The translations under genes were made by a program, and so were the position numbers. From Trissonchulus latispiculum (lineage: Eukaryota > Nematoda > Enoplea > Enoplida > Ironidae): a stretch of 64,000 nucleotides of DNA. Where the stretch lies: NCBI GenBank assembly GCA_030248195.1, contig JASAND010011123.1, positions 1 to 64,000 of the forward strand, read 5' to 3'. Of the stretch, positions 45,301 to 52,954 are shown piece after piece. The notes under the pieces were generated by a model, which saw only the letters and a list, made by a program, of their open reading frames with translations, did no database searches and was not told the origin of the DNA. Positions within the stretch are counted from its first letter, which is position 1; every line of letters begins with the position of its first letter.

Positions 45301-47481
45301 AAAACTTTCTGCACTCTTTGCACTGTAGATTGGAACCTGATTCCTACTACTGACTGAACTGCTTTCTGGCACATTTGCTGATGGAAAACTCTCAAGACTC
45401 GACGAATCTGGAACAGGTCTCTCTGAACTGGGAACTTTCGAACTAGGCATGCGAACATAGTTAGGTCCATCAACCGGAGGCAGCACTTTTAGCTTCTCTG
45501 GTGGAGCTCGCGGTTTCACTGGATGAAAAGGGCTACCATAATCCATGGTCCCATTCGGCTGGCCTAGTCCCTTATACATTGTCGGAAGAACGGCCTTAAA
45601 ATTCTCCTGATACGGCGCTGTCTCATACAGTTCCTTTTGGAGCTTTTGGGCCTCCAACTCTGCTCTATCCACAAAACCACCTACTTGCTCCTGAAGCCTC
45701 TCATATTCTAACCTAGCTTTTTCCTCCTGGTCCTTATCCATGACGAAATTCCCTGGATCTTTCTTACCTGATGGCATACGGTAATACGGAGGCTGTAAAT
45801 ACTGTTCCGGGCCTAAATCCGCAATCTGCTGTTCTAACCTCGCAACTTCCGAAACTACTCGAGCCTCTGTTGCAGGGCGAGTAACAGTACCACTTAAAGG
45901 CATTTCAACCCCAGCTGACCTGGTGAACGCCTGAGGTCGATCATTAGCTCGAACATCTGCAAACCTGGAACCGTAGGGCGCATTTACAGCACCAACCGCC
46001 TCTTGCGGGGGCTTATACGCCGGTGGAGCCGGCAGGGCCAATGGCTGCCTCGGTGCAGGCAGAGCGGGTGCTGCCTGATGGCTACCGTAACCCTGATTCG
46101 ACTGACTATTACCCTGGTTCGACTGATAATTCCGAGCACCGTCAACCTGGTTCCACTGTGTACCTGGACGCCTAAAGTTCCCTTGATTGCCATTCCAACC
46201 ACCGTTTCTCGGGTTCTGCGGTCCCCTATTACTGTAGCTAATAGCAGGCCTATAAGAACCACCACCTGGCTGTCGACACTGAAACTTAGAATGCCCATAG
46301 CGACCACAATTGAAACAAGTGTATTCTGGCGGAAAAGCCCTCTGCGGAACGTTCCTATTATTATTATTGCCTCGGTCTCTATCATTTCGCCTGGGACCAT
46401 TTCCTAACTTCAAGTCCTTAACCTCTGACACTAAAGCAGTAGTGCACTGAACAAGAGAACTAACAGTCGAAGCTAAAGCTGAAGAAGTGGCATTCTGCCC
46501 TATGACATTATCCTCTGGATTCAATTCAAGAAAAGCAGGCGTACCCTCGCCAGGATAGACGCCCTCAGCTTCCCTAGCCTTAGTTAAAGCCAGATTGTAA
46601 TCCTGAGTGTTCATGGGAACATGGGGTTTCAGTTCTCGCCGTAACCCCAACAAGAATAACCTAAGCTTCATAGCCATGACTAAAGGCGAATCTGCTTCTT
46701 TCTCCCAAGCTATCCTAGCGTACTTATGCAACCTGAGAGAAAAATCAGAAACTGTCTCTTTCGGACCCTGCTGGATGGAAAACATCTTAGCGGTCGCGTG
46801 CATACTGGTCAAAGGAGGAATCATAACACTACGAAGAACTGCCTTTGTTGCTTCCCAATCGTCCTTCCTGATGGCACCCGTTGGAAGCGCTGCAAAAATA
46901 TCTGCTGCCCTACCTCTCAAAGATGAACTAATGCACAAAACTTTCTCCTCATCTGTCATCTTTAAACACTGCGCATGCCTAGCATAATTAAGCAAATGAT
47001 CGTCGAAATTCTCGGTCATCTTGCCTGAATAAATGGGCATATGGGAGATGGCATTTCCCATTGCCTGCGCCTGAATCGTGTCCGTAAATCTATCCATGGT
47101 TTCCTGAAACTTACTAGCCATCTGGTTGCTCTGCTGCGCTACTGTCATGGAAGCCTGAGCTATTAACCCTATCTGCTGACCAAGATCTAACTCCTGAATC
47201 GGCGGTGCACTCGGCTCAACTGGAATAGATGCACGATGGCCTGCCTGCTGTCCATCGTCACCCACTTCACCGCCTTCATAATCGGAGTAAAAATCTTCCT
47301 GACTAGAATAACCCTCTGCCACTGCCTGCTGCTGCTGCTGCTGCCGTTGCCCCTTACTAGGGCGTACCTGCTGCTGAACTGAACTTGCCATCATATCTAC
47401 CCTATCAATTCTTTGCTGCAAATTGCCTAGAGTAGTAAATAGGGAATTACTAAGCTTAACTAGATCCACAACTGAAGACAA
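36361..47481 (-). CDS. Gag-Env-Pro-RT-RH-INT-OTU polyprotein (~3,706 codons)
   Basis: One uninterrupted frame. The first ATG is codon 30; codon 1 is TTG after an acceptor-like TTTTTGTCTTCAG. Gag: PSAP 90-93, capsid-like ~150-320, CCHC knuckle 389-402 (CFNCGRYGHSKFQC), PPAY 486-489, then Ser-rich and basic stretches. Env-like: hydrophobic anchor 1221-1241, R-H-K-R at 1415-1418 followed by a Gly/Ala-rich fusion-peptide-like stretch, Cys-rich ectodomain, second anchor 1833-1854. Protease LDTGAN (D2048), with ILLGTDF downstream. RT YIDD 2529-2532. RNase H TDASD (D2678). Integrase HHCC, then D3142, D3202, E3238 (D,D35E) and a GPY module. OTU: GDGNCFYR (D3544, C3547) and H3664. Env between Gag and protease is unusual. 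Both anchors would leave Gag and Pol cytosolic and Env lumenal (inference). Confidence 0.93.
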   Translation of the reverse strand: MSSVVDLVKLSNSLFTTLGNLQQRIDRVDMMASSVQQQVRPSKGQRQQQQQQAVAEGYSSQEDFYSDYEGGEVGDDGQQAGHRASIPVEPSAPPIQELDLGQQIGLIAQASMTVAQQSNQMASKFQETMDRFTDTIQAQAMGNAISHMPIYSGKMTENFDDHLLNYARHAQCLKMTDEEKVLCISSSLRGRAADIFAALPTGAIRKDDWEATKAVLRSVMIPPLTSMHATAKMFSIQQGPKETVSDFSLRLHKYARIAWEKEADSPLVMAMKLRLFLLGLRRELKPHVPMNTQDYNLALTKAREAEGVYPGEGTPAFLELNPEDNVIGQNATSSALASTVSSLVQCTTALVSEVKDLKLGNGPRRNDRDRGNNNNRNVPQRAFPPEYTCFNCGRYGHSKFQCRQPGGGSYRPAISYSNRGPQNPRNGGWNGNQGNFRRPGTQWNQVDGARNYQSNQGNSQSNQGYGSHQAAPALPAPRQPLALPAPPAYKPPQEAVGAVNAPYGSRFADVRANDRPQAFTRSAGVEMPLSGTVTRPATEARVVSEVARLEQQIADLGPEQYLQPPYYRMPSGKKDPGNFVMDKDQEEKARLEYERLQEQVGGFVDRAELEAQKLQKELYETAPYQENFKAVLPTMYKGLGQPNGTMDYGSPFHPVKPRAPPEKLKVLPPVDGPNYVRMPSSKVPSSERPVPDSSSLESFPSANVPESSSVSSRNQVPIYSAKSAESFQSSVQSSKSSFVPSSQLSANLEGFAVDNSSNSYQYCSKPPGFSSQFPVLSSSVGSNVQFPVVSNSVPSDVQFGDFSYDTVGFDNSLVRNRKVPDGTTANMAQIRAPVAQNRYSDKEFSRPMTEAKAPQDVGAGLSFEMANCVKAMKEDLAEMQQNNLAFIQKLQEQTRQLPVSSVPQKAIQGNSSANVRRSSATVIPPVDSQGASTVGTVQRKSKKKAKAKIAAQLQREAKDRATAKKARKEAKRKRKEEKRQAKAEKVRQKQLQLLGSVNTGEQNGLKPSVFVDVPVTRHFDPTWPYRATQPGVSPPWERFEKPPSRKDRTKGRVPYKNSSSSESSEDDSSLTPAELKFLRRFLKDIRKKENKRAKKMERQKWAERHAKERALHRQEIWSHGMRKIQKEFPVLTTDSEATEPIRRKLRQRANSEPASLRSSRKSKRGIRERSKTPVKSIPSVVEKPVLDPGLDRSSVQSPFVPTVDRKAKTSKSKLPNTPSLWFVLLILCAVIFPLFGLVGAAEGRNTFASRLMGMNSMISTEWGVVLSPKGLAITYQHTEYIPMLIHFRMPDPPRADATASWELFCNMCVQSGAAAAPATGKACEECKKWTKEGAPEYCPHHEFLQSHIEEIKEEYREMYGDILNTRYYSQIMKTICGKSPLLCDQTVPEYQQYNESLFSEGGFREFSAELPVGTRHKRGVFEIAFAAIKGALGLGGLSATIANSMHINRLQNKVNAIIEASHKLYAQIAEHQVAFEKMVEANEQVYAFLHHSMRQITDVVNSARCEAYLYTRFVHHSLIISNFREALKHSIDSVMQAGLDGKISPSLINLKILRNIVQTHAQLNRSVLREEPSLVYRFGKIFPVQIDLYKLVFGFILEIPVPTFQEIRPLYETSNVGYHVPRSQSHMKAPLPKYIQQLNPKAEGGFAEVKLHECRSSVGLWLCEPSAYVTSPQSVCLRAIIDPQTESVDQCKEHMLVRAMTMETEYASTPAGILIRTGHSEILLTQTPQLQHVSHAERIKVPENGVVWLEHGRYNHIIVGNLVLTSAIETVQHSIEIKSGMKPYEAPKLDVIPLRYTDLARAEYENNMAKNLIAKYHEKEGLLLPELDLHMKTALLIVCIVVIVLMVIVIWFSPCLAPLRDEFWTWYQDCCQLFAQWLYSHFGATEPGNNRSPQRRARFADHFSDDDAGDDDNDNNRGPPPRGRAPRYGSCNRPGPSGEAASAESGSNREMVTLRRSPRRVEVVDSDSDRCSSSRQRSNDSSLSPQNRNRIVVQEEVNIDVPFPVAEVPLPSLKRKSVCDPRVYFLHTSSPMLIDLKLFDSVVPAILDTGANVTLIAEHVVIENKMPVTRLEEKEWSVSATGHRIPITHKIQTMVTFAGCPSHPPVPHTFYVSPTSPQDILLGTDFLSRFDASFELDVHNNEIRINSVTPPGKFVVPISTPQHPLDSLYRVSMIEDFVLPPCSRAIVNAMVEIPPDVVLKVEGDFEPHPTKFEPAENPEKPIACMPARVRLDDKIILVCVENYSNQSVKLYAKESLGTCRPDVPAGELQESNKHSYSCFYVRSADDRVLRLNHALSSPGYLEQRSKLPKAVEPLSTLDQLPEVFKEMPKPTAELTPKQVDQFVRILGKNEMAFSHHPFDVGKCSVFKATINTGAHAPIYSPPYRLPVHLREVLLEELKDMLKNGFIRPSQSPWASPMLYVPKPNGKWRLCVDFRRVNKISQPDIYPLPRIDDVLAALKGANFFSTLDLNKGFNQIELDEESRAKAAFNTFHGQFEYNVLPFGLKSAPGNFQRCMERVLGDLQWKKCIIYIDDILIFSKTFEEHLEIMQEIFDRLQAADLKLNTDKCSFLQKEVKYLGHIISPRGVEPLADRVKAIDEFAVPKTVKEVESFLGMCAYYAKFIKGFASLANPLYQLKRKDIKFKWTTDCQKAFQALKDALKSAPVLAHPDINEPFVLHTDASDLGLGVVLSQTQEDGREHPVAYAARSLKKHEKNYSTHDKECLAIKFGIQHFRHFLYGGPPFLVVTDHSALRWLMSAPPENSRLARWRVELSEYTFDIKHRPGKANRNADGLSRNPYFKDIAGPKPVSALNARVVTPPVTPEIADQLVGVVNMVLLKASYSVPQVYAVRRSARKARQAQQAQHSLDEVVAQMHEVNLHEINQAEAEAAAESVMAPGPGSMLAVDVPAEGELLDLDLKEQELDVLKGVPHVEAEIRDPADQDDASVAATVSTGSWGSSLWKPSAEAAEDQNKPAEVPQDPTSDLPIEEPLFLTNTIWEHLVEQQRADPFFSSIRDYLENDILPPNFTRAVKVVATAQDFFLEDDILYRLYKARDETRRQLAVPLQLRSHVLLAAHDSPLAGHLGVARTHARVLNNYWWPQCYATVRDWVASCRLCMAHKKPQRKKNTHLHTIPPTEPFDRVHVDIMDLRRPSVHGHRYIITFIDAFSKYVISVPVRVASALVTAFTFVEHVLLKFGAPRKLVSDQGPQFVSALNKAICQLADVKKVETTKYNPSSNGQVERWHRTLKHMLATAVEEHIDWDRMVPYCTFAYNTSVHASTGDTPFYLSHGWDPTLPNSYKLVQPGSYHRVPDYVVQVSEGLRKAWRLARDHIQAAQTAQERNYNRGIRQLAFLEGDLVMVQTPQRAKDRISHKLIAPYTGPYRIVSVRPPVAHVRLANDRRARVHAVNFRRLKPARTPHVLPTVPNDYLVGGLEADPNVELDLDQSDSDLEEPEEVPRARTPDLYRAVDEFPDALVDEIPDAHVDEDIEFMAEAVVKRMWVPVDNEWLIVQSQRWDDPYIGHHQHLADWGTENVLTYPTVVQDVVGDGNCFYRVIAHVLFNTEHDYNKVREFLARYVESDPRIRQKIDDYHGSDKPYDIETITKDGTYATELEIHIAAAALNTIISTYTNPREDNYWVWQEFRPTFIGIEPDHDQRTIYIWHVDRNHYMYVLDVARGATKPFHQTHPEVIQSYAAALRPVTRSRRKGKH

Positions 47482-47851
47482 AAACTATAAAAGTGTAGGA
47501 AACAAAAATAGGAAACTGGGAAAAAGTGATCCTAAAATGACTTAGAATGAGCTACAGTAAGACTAAATTAAGTAGCTACTGGTACGAGCCAATTAATTAA
47601 ACTACAAATTTTGACAAGCAAACAAACACTTAGTCAAACCAACCAAACACAATACAGATTAAAAAGGAGGCACAAAAACACGAGGAAAAAATACTGGAAG
47701 TAAAAGTTGTACCTAGACGACACTAACAAAAATGGAATCCTAACAGTAAGACTAGAACCTCTTCTTACTTATGCAATAAGATCTGATTCACCTGAATTAC
47801 CGTAATCAGCAAGGAATACTGGTCCTCACTGGGGGCTCCAAAAACTATTGC
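47482..47851. other. Leader between 5' LTR and polyprotein, with possible primer-binding site
   Basis: In sense orientation, TGGAGCCCCCAGTGAGGACC starts about 16 nt inside the LTR. It begins TGG, as a primer-binding site complementary to a tRNA 3' end would. The matching tRNA was not identified. No ORF is supported. Confidence 0.4.
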
Positions 47852-48154
47852 TGTAGTGCTATGGACAAAATAAAAGACTGTATTTTGTATGATTTTAGGG
47901 CTCCAAAAGGTAGCACTGGTAAGCACTGGTTTTAGATTGAAAGTTGAAAAGGCTGAGAGAGCACCGGGGTCGGTGGTACCCTGTTCTCAGCGACACACAC
48001 TCTAATTTCGAAGCACTAACAGCAATGCGAACAGACGAGACGACTCGGTCGACTCTTAGATCCTTCGGACTAAGTAGCCTGGTTTTGGTCTACCCAATCC
48101 GGGATTTGTCCGCGTTAGGTCGTGAGTTCGAATCCTCTTAAGCTCCGTTTCCGT

Positions 48155-48526
48155 CTAAGGCCAATACACGTCTAGGGAACAGCTGTCGTGTTCAACAGAC
48201 GCCCACAAGTCAGTGCCTTCTGGAATCAGGCAGAAGATCAACACCTCTTGCTCAGTACAACTGTCACACTTCCAGGGGAAATGTTTAGGCACAAAGTCCT
48301 CAGTGCCTGGAATTGCCTCGTAAGCTCCCTCAACTATCTGGTCTACGTTCCAGGGACGCAGACAACCGCAAACTACAATAGGATGAATTAAACTAAGAGT
48401 CTCTTCGCTCTGATGCTGGAATGCCTCTAGCTCAAAACTAACTGTTAACTCTGTACCGCAATTCTCGCACTCTAACTTGCAGTGAGATAATACAGGCACA
48501 AATTCTGCCAGCGTGATATAGGCCAA
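48155..48526 (-). CDS. LTR-encoded Cys-rich ORF, right copy
   Basis: It is the counterpart of 24809-25180, with the same length, frame and cysteines. It differs from it at two residues (G67, D118). The surrounding LTR has indels, yet this frame has none. The first codon is TTG. Confidence 0.6.
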   Translation of the reverse strand: MAYITLAEFVPVLSHCKLECENCGTELTVSFELEAFQHQSEETLSLIHPIVVCGCLRPWNVDQIVEGAYEAIPGTEDFVPKHFPWKCDSCTEQEVLIFCLIPEGTDLWASVEHDSCSLDVYWP

Positions 48527-50097
48527 GTCCTAACTAACGTCACTAAGTAAGACCTAACTGATCCCTAACTAAATCCTAAGATCCTAGCAGAATGGACCAC
48601 AGAACCTATAAATTTTAGGATTTAATTTACAACAGTTATGTGCAGACGAAATGGGGATAAGATGATACAGACTCGGTTAAGGAAGATTAATTAGATACAA
48701 ACAAACTGGTCAGCTAATTACACAACACAGAAATATAGCATGACAAACACCAAAAATACAATTAATACGAATACAATCGAGAAAACAGACATTGGTTACA
48801 ATAATACACACACACACACAGAACACACAGCTGACCAATACAACCCAAAGGCTCCTACCTAATTAAAGAACCTAATGATTTTTAGTTAGACCTAGCAGAA
48901 GACCTAGACCTAACCAGCAGTCTGATGTTTACAAGTTATCCCGAAAACTTTGCTTGGTAAGTTTGTCCTACGAACCTTATATTAGAACCTGAAACCTATG
49001 AAAATTTCGAATGATTTAATTGTATATCGCGAGTCTGGTACAGTTTCCACAAGATAATCACTATATTCGACTTCCTAACTACAAGGTGTCGAGGGGGTCC
49101 GCCTATATGCTTGAGGTGTCCTATGTGCTTTTCTTTTAACGGAAACAATCAATATTGCGCGGATTTCCACCCTTTCCCGGGCACTAGATATTAGTCCTGA
49201 CTACCCGCTCGGCAGATAACCAGAAGCTAATATCCTACTTCCTGCCTAAGGAAGCGGCCAGAGGTCAATTCGCACGTTTTTGAGAAGCTTGGCAGGTTTT
49301 TAGATTTCCCCGAAAGTTTCAAGTTAAACGAGAAGATTTTCAACAAGAACAACGAAAGAAGAGAGAAAGGCAAAAATCGAGACAATACATTTCAATTGAG
49401 AGTTCACAAATTTAGATCAGTCTTCTGTATGAAGTTTCCGGGTCCCCAACTCCAAACCACAACCGAAATTTTGGTAGCCTTGGAACAGGCTCTCAGGGCC
49501 GAGAAGCGGCAGAAGTTCGCTAAGGACAGCTTTGGATGCTCGGTCAGTCGTCTGGTCAAGGGAGCAAGCCTCAACCAGGGGGGAGTAGCAGTGCACGGCA
49601 AAGATGTCAGATAGTAGCAAATGGGTGTCGGACAAATCACCCTTAGTAGATATAGAACGATCCAAAGGGTGTCGGACAAATCACCCTGACTGTAAAGCAG
49701 ATCCTGTGTGTGTGCACTCCGCCCTGCCCCTGGCAGACTGTTTATCCCGATATCTAAAAGAAGAAGAGAAAGTTACAAGTGAAGCACCTTCGGTTCCTGA
49801 GACAGCAGGCTAGAGAGAGAGAGAGAGAGAGAGAGTCCGGGGGATCCACGTGGGAACTCACACCGGTGAGATAGAAAAGACAGAGAAGGAGGAGGTCCAA
49901 GGGAACCAACTGGGGACACAGCAGCAGACTGGGAGGGGGATCCAGGCAGGCAGGCAAGGATCGGCAGGACAGGCAGCAGCAATCACAGGCAGACTGGCAG
50001 GCCAGACAGAGATCTTGATGATCCAGGAAGGAAGGCAAAGCAGGGCTTGAGCGCAACCTGAATCAAATGGGTTAAAACCGTTAGGATCTTTCAGAGA

Positions 50098-51629
50098 AAG
50101 ATCCTAACACGATATTTCCTGGGTCCAGGAATGATCCCTAAGAAGCTGAGATAAAAAGTGTGAAGAGTGCGTAAAATTATGTGAAAGTTTGAGTACGCGT
50201 TCTGTGGTTTAAAATTGAGGAAATTTTAATTGAAAGTGAATTTTGTGGACTTTTGGGAGAGTTCCCAAAAGTCCAAGCTTCTCAGTGGATTTCCTTTCGG
50301 AAATCCACGCGACCCAGGTAATATCTAGGCACAGATATTACAATCAGAATCATTTATAACAATAAAATAAATCAGTTTAAATTAAGGGGCAATCTCAGGG
50401 GTATTTTTGAAAAAGGACCTCTGGGTCCTGTAATAAGTCTCAGAGGCGATTCCCAGAAAAAGAGGGAATCGCCTTTAAAAAACTAGGGAATTAGAAGAGA
50501 AAACAGAAGAAGGGGAGGAAACCCTAAGGTGGGAAGTAAGCCTAAACCCCCTCCTAAACTAAACCCCAAGAAAAATTGACAAGGGGCTAGTGTTAATACA
50601 CTAGCCCCGTTCCGGAGAGGGGGAAAATTTGGGCATAGTGACGCCCTATAGTAAAGAAAACGGGGGGAGTGTAGGGAGAGGCCAAAAAGCGGCCGTACAC
50701 GACGAGAGACAAGGTAAGACTGAGGTGCAAAACAAGTCTACCTGTCAATCATGACAATTTCGGCAATCATTCGTCTGATTGGCCGAAATTGTCCTCCGCG
50801 CAAAAGGCGCGCACTTAAATGATTCTGATTGGGTCAAATTAGTTGTAATCATAACGTGACTTTGAGCGGGCTCTCAAGTGTTTACGTGAAAGGGGAAAGG
50901 GCAATTAAACTAATCCCTTTCCCCTATTGTAAAATTAGGGAGAGAAATTAAGAAAGATAACATCAAAGCAAGCGCACTCAGGCGAGAAATTGACACTACG
51001 TCAATTTCTCGCTTAAAGAAGAAAACACGACGCAACACCTTAAAACCTGGACCAGAGGGTCCCCTGAATTAAACTTAAGTGACTGCTGATTAGGTAGGTA
51101 GTTAATTAAAAGTTAGTAGGTACGAGCCTTGTACAAAACACAAAATACAATACAAAATACAAACAAATAGGTAGCTAAGACATGAATTAAAATTAAAACT
51201 TTTCTTTAAGTTCCCCTCTTTTTCTTTTGCCTTTGAGTCTCAGCCGAGCTGGACTCAAAGAGCGGAAAGTTTGTACAGTTACAAAAGTAACGCATCTGTT
51301 ACTCTAAATTGGCAATAAGGGAAGACATAAAAGTCTTCCCTTAAATTACAAAATCCAAAACTTACAAAAGAAAAGAAGAACTTTAAAAGAATTCCACACT
51401 AGCTAAGCAAAACTAGTTAAGTTCAGTGAAAGGGCAAGCCGAGCTTCCCTTTTGCTTTAAAACCAATAAAAACCAAATTAATTAAACTTTAAACTTAATT
51501 AACTTAACTTTCATTAATTAATTAGCTAGAATATGGATTAACTTAATTAAACATAAACTTTAATTAAGCTTAAAATGAAGTTTAAACTATTAATAATCAC
51601 AATACTTGAGGGACGAGCCGAGCTCTCCC
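50098..51629 (-). promoter_or_regulatory. Stem-loop array of the LTR, right copy
   Basis: The same stems as in the left LTR recur here, including the three bulged CGA-loop hairpins at 51231-51260, 51429-51452 and 51610-51629. The block 50689-51064 is identical to 27361-27736. Confidence 0.65.
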
Positions 51630-52328
51630 AGTTAGGTCAGAAAATCAAGCATAACTCAAAATCGAACCACCGAAGCACCAATTATTTTGTGCTTATTTTA
51701 AAGAGGAAGACCTGCTGAGTTTATTTATAAAAGTTTTAACCTGGTTATTGATGTTAATTAATGTGAAACTTTTAATTAAAAACACTATGGCCATCCAAGT
51801 CTGGAGGCCCATTTGAACTTCAATATATGGCTCACAAATCGGCTTGTAAAATAAAATCGAACCACAGAAGCACCAATTATCTTGTGCTTATTTTGAAGAA
51901 AAAGAACTGCTGATTTGATTTATAAAAGTTTTAACCTAATTATTGATGTTAATTAACATGTAACTTTAATTAGAAACTTTGTGACCAACCAAATCTGGAA
52001 GCCAACATAAACTCCATAATGTGGCTTGTAAATCAACTTGTAAGATGAAAACGAACCACAGAAAGGGTAAATATTTTTGGATATTTTGAAAGAGCAAAGC
52101 TTGCTGGTTTTAATGATATAAAAATTATACTAATTAATTATGTTAATTAACGAGTAATTAAGCAAAAACCAAAGCTTTTTATTTGGCCCTGGCCTGGGGT
52201 CTCATACTTATAGTTTGTGGTTATCTAGGGTGACGCTATATTAATTATCACACATTAGTTGGACTCACCGGGCCTACCAGGCTTCTTCCCCGTTTTTTAC
52301 CCTTATTTGGGGGGTGCTTTTTTATCCC

Positions 52329-52734
52329 GGGTCTGACCAGACGCGTAGCCAGGGGGGGGATGGGGGGAATTCCCCCCCGAAATTGCCCCCCAGGAGTTTT
52401 TTCCTGCCATGTGTAAAACGCCCATTTTTCAAAAAATTTTCGCGCCTTCGGCGCGAAATAAGTGTATTATTCCTAATACGTGTTTCCCACGAAAAAATGA
52501 GTACCAATTACCCTATTTGGTGTACTTTGACCACCTTCTACATCATTTGGGTGCATGAACACGCACTGTGCCTTAAATATTGTTGTAATTTTAAAGAATG
52601 CTCTGTAAAAATTCCACGAAGGTCACGAAATAAAAAATTACTCAGCTTCTCGGGGGGCCCCGCCCCCCAGGTCCCCCGAAAAAATTTTGCATTCCCCCCC
52701 GAAATTTTTTTCTGGCTACGCTAGTGGGTCTGAC
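52329..52734. mobile_element. hAT-type MITE with GCGTAGCCAGGGGG ends (389 bp)
   Basis: The element at 52338-52726 has inverted ends CAGACGCGTAGCCAG and the complement of CACTAGCGTAGCCAG. Perfect 8-bp flanks GGTCTGAC occur at 52330-52337 and 52727-52734 (9 bp if the neighbouring G is counted). G/C runs and a GGGGGCCCCGCCCCCC word lie inside. No gene is present; the frame across it is a by-product. Confidence 0.75.
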
Positions 52735-52954
52735 TATACTTATTAACTATATAGTCAAACATCGTCGAAGCTTAGACAATATAGAGCGGGAGTTTGGGGG
52801 CGGTAGGCAGCCCCCAAAATCGGAGAAATTTTTAAAAAATCACTGTTAAAACGTAATACGTATACGTATATAGAAACTTTGCATTCTTGTTAAATTTGGG
52901 TGCTACTTCCACATTTTGGCTTGTCATTCATCGTCATTTTTATTTTGGCGTCGT

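Larger units (their letters stand above)
24507..52171 (-). mobile_element. Giant Ty3/Gypsy-type retroelement with Env-like, OTU and NADAR coding (27.7 kb)
   Basis: Two direct repeats of about 4.3 kb (24507-28852 and 47852-52171) flank a 19-kb internal region read on the - strand. The order of PR-RT-RNase H-INT and a D,D35E integrase with a GPY-type module place it in Ty3/Gypsy (Metaviridae). The internal region encodes a ~3,700-codon polyprotein, a NADAR ORF and a proline-rich ORF. No frame is interrupted, so it may be young or functional. No target duplication is found (flanks TGGAT and AAGCT), and the right LTR appears truncated. Length and gene content exceed ordinary Gypsy elements. Giant elements such as plant Ogre or planarian Burro are comparable in size. 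Confidence 0.93.
47852..52171 (-). repeat. 5' LTR (right copy, probably truncated at its outer end)
   Basis: It is a direct repeat of 24507-28852. It starts TGTAGTGCT, contains the Cys-rich ORF (48155-48526), the hypervariable block with (GA)n (about 49598-50046), the stem-loop array, and only part of the ~190-bp tandem repeats. It stops at AAAACCA inside a repeat unit that continues in the left copy. The flank AAGCTTTTT shows no target duplication with the left flank. Being the sense 5' LTR, truncation here could remove enhancer sequence. Confidence 0.85.

Noticed and set aside
45984..46407. Frames of ~130 codons overlapping Gag
   Set aside because: Composition follows the Gag codons in shifted frames; the Gag frame has the zinc knuckle.
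47820..47851. Assigning the primer-binding site to a specific tRNA
   Set aside because: The TGGAGCCCCC word is well placed, but I could not match it to a known tRNA 3' end with confidence.
24500..52176. A 4-6 bp target duplication around the giant retroelement
   Set aside because: The flanks TGGAT and AAGCT do not match, and the right LTR seems truncated.
52314..52724. 136-codon frame on the + strand
   Set aside because: It lies entirely within a hAT-type MITE with G/C runs and reads through its inverted ends.
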